A stretch of 15,886 bases of DNA from Temnopleurus reevesii (lineage: Eukaryota > Echinodermata > Echinoidea > Temnopleuroida > Temnopleuridae). Shown here piece by piece: positions 1 to 10,460 of this stretch (position 1 is the first letter of the stretch; every line of letters begins with the position of its first letter). Location of the stretch: contig BQKZ01004868.1 of NCBI GenBank assembly GCA_036244855.1, positions 29,594 through 45,479 on the forward strand. The letters run 5' to 3'. The notes under the pieces were generated by a model, which was not told where the DNA came from, did no database searches, and worked only from the letters and a program-made list of their open reading frames with translations. The position numbers were made by a program, and so were the translations under genes.

Positions 1-70
1 TTCTACTACTACTACATCTACTACTACAGTGTACTACTACTAATACTACTAATGCTACTACTACTATTAT

Positions 71-111
<41 letters not shown>

Positions 112-350
112 AGGCTGCTACTAATACTACTACTACTACTACTAATGCTACTACTACTATTACTACTACTACTACTACTACTACTACTATTACTACTACT
201 ACTACTACTACTACTATTGCTTCTACTACTACTACTATTACTACTACTACGTAGGCTACTATTGCTACTACTACTACTACTATTACTACTACTACTACTA
301 CTATACTACTACTTCTAATACTACTACTACTACTATTGCTACTATTGCTT

Positions 351-390
<40 letters not shown>

Positions 391-422
391 GTACTAATGC
401 TACTACTACTATTACTAATTAT
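1..422. repeat. (CTA)n / (TAG)n microsatellite with interruptions
   Basis: About 420 bases of almost pure ctactacta with occasional att, gct and aag substitutions. The open poly-leucine frame across it is an artefact of the repeat. It probably lies in the intron downstream of the last visible integrin exon. Confidence 0.97.
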
Positions 423-722
423 TATAATAATGGTATTGAAGAGAATCCGAACAATTTTTTCCAATTTTGATTTTAGACATAATCCTTGCATTCGAAATTA
501 TCATTGTATTGATTATGATTTAAAGAAATAACAGTGATAATTATTTTTTTTTTAAATATTTTTTAAAAGTTATTTCCATCAAAGAATTTAATTAAACATG
601 TGTAAATGTACAAAATCAATATATCACTACCACTCAATTTTCACTTTCGTTTCTTTTCTACCCATCCTGCGGGCGCCCCTCCTCTATCTCCCACTCTCTT
701 TAACTCTGGATAAAACAATTAC
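423..722. other. Intron sequence downstream of exon N
   Basis: AT-rich sequence after the donor of exon N. I searched the minus strand for the expected integrin transmembrane exon (hydrophobic run followed by a basic juxtamembrane segment) and found none, so that exon should lie beyond the left edge. Confidence 0.6.
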
Positions 723-833
723 CTTTATCCTCTACATACACCGTTACTGTTTTATTCGCTGCCACAATAACAAAGTCGAATGTACATGAAGTGTTGACCA
801 GCTCAAAAGTGCACTGCAAGTTGTCTTCAGTAT
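723..833 (-). CDS. Integrin beta exon N: beta-tail domain
   Basis: 111 bp, entry phase 1, exit phase 1. The acceptor is a pyrimidine-rich tract ending TCTCTGCAG and the donor is AAAG|GTAATT. Joined to the single T left by exon M it reads YTEDNLQC, then SCTFDFVIV, then [10 protein letters not shown]. This aligns with the beta-tail segment of vertebrate beta subunits just before the membrane, where two cysteines precede an aromatic/valine beta-strand pattern and a VxVVE-like end. Two N-glycosylation sequons (NTS, NKT) are present. It was identified by domain pattern and by the phase match to exon M, 2.2 kb upstream. Confidence 0.88.
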
Positions 834-3800
834 CTGCAGAGACAAACATGTGCAATGAGTATAGATTCGTCAGTGAATATGTATAACGTATATAATGATC
901 TACCGTTGTAAACTGATATTACGGAGCTTAAGCATAGAAGACGGAAGGGCCGATCGGGACGTTATTTCTCAAGCGCGGGAAACTTTAGCGGGCCGCTAAG
1001 GTTGAGAACGCCCGCTAGATTATCCCGCGCTTGAGAAATAACGTCCTGATTGCCCTACCGTACTGTTAGCTAAAGCGTATTCATGGCCAATTAAACGGAG
1101 TAATATAATGGAAGCTGAGATTTGAGCGTCTGCATAATGTAATATACGACATTCTTTATCCCATTTATTACAATTTTACCATCATAGGCTCATCTATTAG
1201 GAGGTTTGAATATCCTCAAGCACAATTTTTTTAAACATTTTTAACGAATGGATAGACACAATTCCTACTGCACGAATATCCACAGAAAACAGGAATGACT
1301 TTGATATTCTAAATTTCGTTCACCACTAATGCATAAAACCCCAAATGAATTTTGAAATACTTCCCTTGTACCCAAAGCCATTTTACACAAGCACCCTTCA
1401 ACACCTTCAAGTGTTCACACTTTCTATACTTACATTGTCCAATACTTGGCAGTGTTTCACCAAGATAAGAGAGACTTTAAGNCTTGGAACTGTGAATCTG
1501 CAAAGCACTCACAAACACCGCATACACACGTTCCGTGTGCGTTACACTCCAGCTGTACATATGGAAGAAAATATAATGACATGATTAATGTTCAGTTCAG
1601 TTCAGTTCATCCATTTATTTCACAAACAGCATAAAAACAATAAAATTTACATAGTAAAATATCGTCACCGTTTTTACGAACCGGCCTACTAGCGAGGGGT
1701 GGTTGCACGAACCAGTCGTAGCAATTCAATTGATTAATTGAAATAAAAGCTATTAAAATAACATGAATTCAAGTGGTACGTCATTGTAATTGACGCTATG
1801 TCGGGTTTTCTACGTGTTCAAGTAGCGCCACCGTAGTTATAGGCCGGTTCGTAAAAACGCTGACGATATGTAGCAGATGTAGTTTTAAACTGATTGACGG
1901 TAACATCCCAAAAGGAATGCCCTTTTGTTATCAAAGAGCTTGAGAAAAATAAAGAATGATAATCAATTCAGGATGCAAAAGATGTCTTTGATAAAAATGT
2001 TATATCAATCTATTTTAACGCTAAGTGTGTCTTCCCCATGATATCGGTGAAATGTAGTGTTTTTTTGATAGCCAAAGATAAATACAAAATATGGATGATG
2101 CTAATAGCGAGGTAATCAACAGTGTATTCTGTTTGGATAACTATAGTTAGGATAAATACAGCTATCAATTCACAAGATTGCTGAAGCAATTCCAGTTCAG
2201 CGTCATCCGTAACTTTTGATAATGGGTATCAAACAGGTAGCTCAATGCTTCTGTAGAATTTCATCCTGTACACCGATTTTCAGCATATAGTCTCTAGTTT
2301 TGAGCCTCTTGGCCCGTAGCAACTTAAGTGTTAAAGACCCACAAAAATGGTCTGTCATGTAAAGTTCAAAGTGGAAAAAATTGGTCTAAAAGTTGCGCGA
2401 TGCTTACAGAGAAACTAAGATACAATAAATCAGTACCTCCCATGACGGAACAATTATTTTGAAAGTTCGAGGCAGGGGAGAAAATAGACGGGATTTGTGA
2501 CTATGGGGTGCTGCTAAAAGTTTTAATATCTCGCAAATCAATTGAAAATAAGTTTTGAATCAAAATGTGCATTTTAATTTGAGCATGGTCTGCATTTGTA
2601 ACATAACCCCTATGAACCATTGGTTTTGATAGGCGCATGCCGATCAACTGCAACTTGCGATCAATTGTGACTTTCTAGCAACGATCCCTCTGCATTCATA
2701 TCTTACCCCGTTGCTGNATGTCAATATTACACGTTTCACTCTGATCTAGTGTCAATCTTCCACTTTCAAATCCCAATTTTCATTACCATTTTACACAAGC
2801 ACCCTTTAACACCTTCGAGTGGTGACACTTTATATTCTTACATGGTTCAATACTGGTCACGTTTACAATGTCAATATCACCCATTTCACACTGATCTGGT
2901 GTCACTCTCGTAGCTTTAAATCCGTACGTGTATGACTATTTTACACAAGCACCATTTAATACCTTCAAGTGTTAACACATTCTATACTTACATGGTTCAA
3001 TACTGGTCACGTTTACAATTTCAATATTACACATTTCACATTGATCTGGTGTCAATCTTCCACTTCCAAACACTTTACACTCCACGCAGTCTCGGTGTAT
3101 GTGGCATTCTCCAAGTGGGCATGTCTGTAGAGAACACAAACAATAAAAACAGAAATAAAAACAATTACAGAGATAAATACATAGAATATGATGTACAAAA
3201 ATGCTGAATGAATAATTATAATAAAGGAGACTGATAGTAACAATAAAAACGTTTCCACAGACAATTTCCTATTCATTCACTCTATTAATTCTATTTATTC
3301 AAAATGCTAAACATCAACCAGTTGCTGTTGTTTTAGTTAGTCTGCACAATTAAAATCAGCGTAATTATAGGCAAGTTTCAAATCTTACACAAATCATGTA
3401 CAATTACAATAAGATCAATAAATAGCGTACAATGTGTACATAACAATTCCTTCAACCTATTTTAATCAAATTCAATTATAATTGCACACATTAAATATTT
3501 CAACAACCATATTGACGAACTATTTGATAAATTCAAATCATACTGTTTTTGTATATGCAACAAGTCTTTAATTGTATATAATGATCAATAACGCCATAAC
3601 ACATGACAATTAAATAAGAATTCAATTTGATATAAGTGAAGGGTTTCTGAATCTCGCCTTTCAACCAGAGGGTCATAGGTTCTAATTCCACCCATGGTGT
3701 TAATTTCCTTCAGCAAGAAATTCCTCCAAATTGTGCTGCACTCAACCTAGGTGAGGTGAATGGGTACCTGGTAGGAATATCTAATTGAAATGCCAAGTGC

Positions 3801-3930
3801 ACTGGTGTAAACCAGGCTAAAGCCTGGTGTAAAACCAGGCTAAAGGTGCAAAGCACCTTGAGCACTCAGCAGGGTAAATACATGCACTATATAAATTGCA
3901 TCTATCATTATTATTATTGTTGTTGTTATT

Positions 3931-3989
<59 letters not shown>

Positions 3990-4056
3990 TATTATTATTA
4001 TTATCATTATCATTACTATTATTATTATTATTATTATTATTGTTATTATTATTATC

Positions 4057-4109
<53 letters not shown>

Positions 4110-7100
4110 CTTTATCCTTATTATTATTAGTAGTATTACCATCTTCATTATCAGTATCAGTATCAGTACATTATCATTACTATTACTACCACTACTAATA
4201 TTATTACTATTATTATTATCATCATTATTATTGAAGATTACTAACTTACCGGACATTTCTCGCATGTCTTTCCTTGGAACTGTGAATCTGCAAAGCACTC
4301 ACACACACCGCATACACACGTTCCGTGTGCGTTGCACTCCAGCTGTACATATGGAAGAAAATATAATTGAATGATTAATTGTATAAAAAGTGGATGACAA
4401 AATAAAGAATGACAATTACATCATGATGAAAAGATTTTATTTTTGATAAAGTGTGATATAAATTTAGTTTTAACCCTAATTCTACCAAGCTGTTTAGCAA
4501 GGAGATTTTTAAACACACGTAACGCCAAGACTGCATAATTACCCAATAAGCGCAAATTTGATGTCTCAACAGTTGCGTGAGATCTGAAAGAAAAGTGTGA
4601 CATTCTCGAAGAGCGTGAGTTTTTTTCCCCGTCGGCATGTCGAGGAAAGGGGGAGGGGGGGGGGGGGGNNNNNNNNNNNNNNNNNNNNNNNNNNNNNNNN
4701 NNNNNNNNNNNNNNNNNNNNNNNNNNNNNNNNNNNNNNNNNNNNNNNNNNNNNNNNNNNNNNNNNNNNNNNNNNNNNNNNNNNNNNNNNNNNNNNNNNNN
4801 NNNNNNNNNNNNNNNNNNNNNNNNNNNNNNNNNNNNNNNNNNNNNNNNNNNNNNNNNNNNNNNNNNNNNNNNNNNNNNNNNNNNNNNNNNNNNNNNNNNN
4901 NNNNNNNNNNNNNNNNNNNNNNNNNNNNNNNNNNNNNNNNNNNNNNNNNNNNNNNNNNNNNNNNNNNNNNNNNNNNNNNNNNNNNNNNNNNNNNNNNNNN
5001 ACACACATACCCCTGTCAGGACCTAGAAAAAGAGAAAAGAACGACATGATAATGGGTTGTAGATTAGTGACGTCACAATGGCAATATAGGGTTGTCTCAT
5101 TGTTACGTCACTAATTCAAGTTCCCCTGTCCGGACCTAGGAAGAGAGAAAGGAACGATATTATCATGGATTGTGACGTCACATTAGAGTTGTCTCATTGT
5201 TATGTCACAACCACACCTCCCCCCTCTCAGGACCTAGGAAGAGAACAGGGCATGAAATAAAAATGGATTGCAGATGAGTGACATCATAATCATACTACGT
5301 TGTCTCATTGTTACGTCATAAACACACATACCCCTGTATGTTTTTTTACCATTGTTTTTAAATAATTGGTTGAAATAAAAAAATCTGAACAACATCTAAT
5401 AAACATATAATAGTGTAATTCAACACAGATATAGCAAATATAATTAAAACATAATTTTTATTTAAATGAAATGGAGTAAAGAAACGTAAGTGACCGCCAC
5501 CATAAGCATGAAGCCGCCATTAACATTGTAATAATTTATCAGGCAAGTAGGTAGCCCGCCTACAAAAAGCGTTTACAGTAATTTTTGCAAAGCGACAAAC
5601 AACAAGCTATTTTGGGTGATTTTTTGCAAGGTTTTTGGCCCTGTGACCTTTGACACATTGAACCCAAAATCTGATCAATTCATCCTCACATGGTTATACA
5701 TACTTGAGCAAAGTTTGGTCAAAATCCGTCCAGCTGTTCTGAACTTATCGTGGTAACAAGTTTCGGACGGACGGACGGACAACGCGGAAACATAATGCCT
5801 CCAGCACTATCTTACGGTGGCGGAGGTATAAAAAACAGAGGTAAAATAAGCACTAAAAATTAATATGATATAATACATACCTCCACATCTCAGACCTCTA
5901 CTGTACGGACAATTGAAGTTATCACATTCACAGAACTGGCCAGAAATCACTTCGCCAGGTGTCTACAAGAAATGAAGATATAATAATAATAATAACACAC
6001 AACATTAAGAACGCCATCTCTTTAGTCACCTATTCAGAACAGAGAGACAAATTATCTAATATTATTACCCGACCATAGCAATAGCTGCTTAGTTGAGCGT
6101 TTTTTTTTAATTTAAAGTAATGAAGTCCTGCCGTTACTCCTTAACGTCACCTGGGTTGAGTGAAGCACAGTTTGAATGAATATCTTTCTGAAGGATATTA
6201 ACGCCATGGATGGGGTTCGAACTGCTAACTCTCTAGTTGAGAGGCAGGCGTCAGAACCACTACATCACGGATGCTCCCACATTCCATTGTCGTTTAATAT
6301 TGTCTGATGGAATGCCTGTTGAATTGGCGCTATGTCGGGATTTCTTTGTCTTCATGCAACTATATCCTTCAGCTCCCGTCACATTGTGAAAGCACGGACG
6401 AATTATTGTAATTACTATTATCACTGATATTATAATGAATTATTATACTCATTATCATCACCATTATAGCTATATTCTAATCACTTATTTCTCGCTATTA
6501 GTATTCTTATGTTATCTGGTTACTATGGTAACATCTACTTACCCCAGTATTATCACATACACACTTTCCACAAATGCACTCTCCTCGTCCAGAGCAAGTC
6601 CTCGTTGTGTTATCACTAGGAATAAAAAAAAACATTAGAGAATGTAAAAATATTTCATTTCACACATTGTGAACAGAAGGCATAACAGATTTGGACAATG
6701 GAAATAGTCAAGTTCCTCCCTCTCATTCTGTGGACAATTCTGTGGACATATTCAGTGAATAAACAATGTAACTATTGCATTTAGTGCTCACGAATTATTG
6801 CAAATGCTTANATAGGGTTGTCTCATTGTTACGTCACTAATTCAAGTTCCCCTGTCCGGACCTAGGAAGAGAGAAAGGAACGATATTATCATGGATTGTG
6901 ACGTCACATTAGAGTTGTCTCATTGTTATGTCACAACCACACCTCCCCCCTCTCAGGACCTAGGAAGAGAACAGGGCATGAAATAAAAATGGATTGCAGA
7001 TGAGTGACATCATAATCATACTACGTTGTCTCATTGTTACGTCATAAACACACATACCCCTGTATGTTTTTTTACCATTGTTTTTAAATAATTGGTTGAA

Positions 7101-10100
7101 ATAAAAAAATCTGAACAACATCTAATAAACATATAATAGTGTAATTCAACACAGATATAGCAAATATAATTAAAACATAATTTTTATTTAAATGAAATGG
7201 AGTAAAGAAACGTAAGTGACCGCCACCATAAGCATGAAGCCGCCATTAACATTGTAATAATTTATCAGGCAAGTAGGTAGCCCGCCTACAAAAAGCGTTT
7301 ACAGTAATTTTTGCAAAGCGACAAACAACAAGCTATTTTGGGTGATTTTTTGCAAGGTTTTTGGCCCTGTGACCTTTGACACATTGAACCCAAAATCTGA
7401 TCAATTCATCCTCACATGGTTATACATACTTGAGCAAAGTTTGGTCAAAATCCGTCCAGCTGTTCTGAACTTATCGTGGTAACAAGTTTCGGACGGACGG
7501 ACGGACAACGCGGAAACATAATGCCTCCAGCACTATCTTACGGTGGCGGAGGTATAAAAAACAGAGGTAAAATAAGCACTAAAAATTAATATGATATAAT
7601 ACATACCTCCACATCTCAGACCTCTACTGTACGGACAATTGAAGTTATCACATTCACAGAACTGGCCAGAAATCACTTCGCCAGGTGTCTACAAGAAATG
7701 AAGATATAATAATAATAATAACACACAACATTAAGAACGCCATCTCTTTAGTCACCTATTCAGAACAGAGAGACAAATTATCTAATATTATTACCCGACC
7801 ATAGCAATAGCTGCTTAGTTGAGCGTTTTTTTTTAATTTAAAGTAATGAAGTCCTGCCGTTACTCCTTAACGTCACCTGGGTTGAGTGAAGCACAGTTTG
7901 GATGAATTTCTTTCTGAAGGATATTAACGCCATGGATGGGGTTCGAACTGCTAACTCTCTAGTTGAAAGGCAGGAGTCAGAACCACTACATCACAATGCT
8001 TCCACATTTCATTGTTGTTTCATGTTGGCACTATGTCGGGATTTCTTTGTCTTCATGCAACTATATCCTTCAGCTCCCGTCACATTGTGAAAGCACGGAC
8101 GAATTATTGTAATTACTATTATCACTGATATTATAATGAATTATTATACTCATTATCATCACCATTATAGCTATATTCTAATCACTTATTTCTCGCTATT
8201 AGTATTCTTATGTTATCTGGTTACTATGGTAACATCTACTTACCCCAGTATTATCACATACACACTTTCCACAAATGCACTCTCCTCGTCCAGAGCAAGT
8301 CCTCGTTGTGTTATCACTAGGAATAAAAAAAAACATTAGAGAATGTAAAAATATTTCATTTCACACATTGTGAACAGAAGGCATAACAGATTTGGACAAT
8401 GGAAATAGTCAAGTTCCTCCCTCTCATTCTGTGGACAATTCTGTGGACATATTCAGTGAATAAACAATGTAACTATTGCATTTAGTGCTCACGAATTATT
8501 GCAAATGCTTAAATAAATTTGTTCACTTTGTCCAATTCCTTTCTCCCATTTACTCAAAGTGATAGGTCATAATTATTCATCCATATAGTGTACTATGTAT
8601 TTATACAAGGTCGAGCTGTTGCAAATTTGAAGCAATAACAAATTAAATGCAGATCAATTGAAACCAACAAAACGAGAATTTTGATTTGATCCGAATGGCT
8701 GAAAGCATGTTTATTGTTGTTATGTTTTCTCTCACGTTTGTTCAGCTGTTGTATTCACATTTTAATTTCTATCACATGCATATTTCAAAATGTTTGCTAT
8801 ATCTATAATTGTAATAATAACAGTAGAAATATTGATAATAATAATAATATTGAGAACAATAATAACAATACTTACGTTCTGCAAGGTGATGGATCGGTGC
8901 TCTCCATGTTGATTTCATTGCCGCTGCATTCACATTTGCTTCCGTACCGCCCAGGGTTGCATTCACACTCGCCGCACACAAGCGTTCCGTTACCGCCGCT
9001 GCATGAACTGCTGTTTGCTTGCTGTGAAAGGGGTTAGAGGGAGATTATTGTTAAAGGACAGTGTATATGTCTTCAGACCTGTTCACACCAGCGTTCAATT
9101 ACTACCACCGCATTAACTGCTGTTCCTTTGCTGCCAAATGTGAAAGGGTTTGAGAGAGAGAGAGAGAGATTATTGTTAAAGGAAAGTGCACTTGTTTTCA
9201 GATCCGTTCACAAAAGCATTCTGATCCCACCGCTGCATGAACTGCAGTATGCTCACTGTGAAAGGCTGTGTGAGAGATATTATTAATAAGGTATAGTGTC
9301 CATGTCTTCTGACCATTGCACACCAGAGTCCCGTTATCGGCGCTGGAGGAACTGCTGTTTGGTTTCTGACAAATGTGAATGAGGGTGAGAGATATCATTG
9401 TGAAAGGGTATTATACATGGCTTCAGGCCCGTTCACACCAGAATCTCGTCATCAGCGCTGGACGAACTCCCGTTTTCTTGCTGACATGTGGAAGGACAAT
9501 ATACATTGTAAAACTACAAGTAAGAGCGTTCAAATTTTTGGGCCTGTTTGCAAACAGAAAATAATAAATCGTGTACGGGATCGTGTATTCACATGCTTAA
9601 AAACAACATAATACCTTTCTTGATCTGAGCTTCTGCCATGACCTAATTCTTGTTCAAGTTTATAGTATTATTGGACCGGTGAAAACTAAAGTGCTGATAT
9701 CATATGGCAACATTTTTCATCAATACATAAATAGTAAAAATAAACCCACATTTTTCATCAATTTAGAGTGTCTAATTACTTACCCCCATTCCCTCGCAGT
9801 CACACTCACATGTGACCTCAAGATTAATTTGAAGCTCCTCATTGAATCCAACAGGGCCAACCTTAAAACTGAAACAAACAAAATGAGAGAAGGGAGGTCA
9901 ATGCGTGGACGAGATGAAGGGTGCTAACCCCGGGGTAAAAATTACAAGGATAAAAAGAGTAGCAGAACACTTTAACTGGAAGGCTTCTAAACCATATCTA
10001 TCCGGGCTTTTCAGAGTAATGATATTCAAACACAAGTGACGTAAAACCCGTACATCCTTTCGTCGCAAATTTGGTCTCAAACATTCGAAAGAATAGGGTC

Positions 10101-10429
10101 ATGATTTTTTTTATGATCATGCAAAGCGCGAAAAATAATCAGCTCTGGGGCCTGTAACACAAAAAAAGAAGCAATTAATCTTGCAATTAATTGCATCTCT
10201 TTGGTACAAATTTTGCCATAGACTTACGATAAATATTTATTGTAAGTTTAATTGCATCTTTTATGTTACGGGTCAAAACTGGTCAGACATTCCCGATCCC
10301 CCGTATTTCTGCACATACCTCCTATGATATGATTTCAATAGATGATGGGTACCTGGAAATTGTTGTTATTATTATTATCATTATTACCATTATGATTATC
10401 ATTGTTATTTTTATTTTCTTCTTCTTCTT

Positions 10430-10460
<31 letters not shown>

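Larger units (their letters stand above)
5086..6810. repeat. 1.7-kb direct duplication, copy 1
   Basis: Starting at atagggttgtctcattg, this is nearly identical to 6812-8511. I found no differences from the start to about 6170 and none from about 6340 to the end. Between them are clustered substitutions and a 25-base net length difference inside the SINE. It carries exons K and J. A single N at 6811 separates the copies. Confidence 0.95.
6812..8511. repeat. 1.7-kb direct duplication, copy 2
   Basis: A near-identical repeat of 5086-6810, offset 1726 bases before the SINE difference and 1701 after it. It contains the same tandem repeat units, (GGAC)n repeat, exon K, SINE and exon J. It continues smoothly at 8512 into the intron leading to exon I. 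Confidence 0.95.

Noticed and set aside
52..318. Open frame of almost pure leucine
   Set aside because: Translation of the (CTA)n microsatellite; no gene signal.
3840..4298. Long poly-Ile, poly-Tyr and poly-Leu open frames on both strands
   Set aside because: Translation of the (ATT)n tract behind the SINE; part of the minus frame overlaps exon L in a wrong frame.
4375..5049. Open frames made of unknown residues
   Set aside because: They exist only because the N gap contains no stop codons.
6435..6638. Plus-strand 67-residue open frame, repeated identically at 8136-8339
   Set aside because: Shadow of exon J on the opposite strand; its repetition comes from the 1.7-kb duplication.
5881..8316. 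Duplicated exons J and K as mutually exclusive alternative exons
   Set aside because: Both copies encode the same residues, so a switch would change nothing, and an N lies at the junction.
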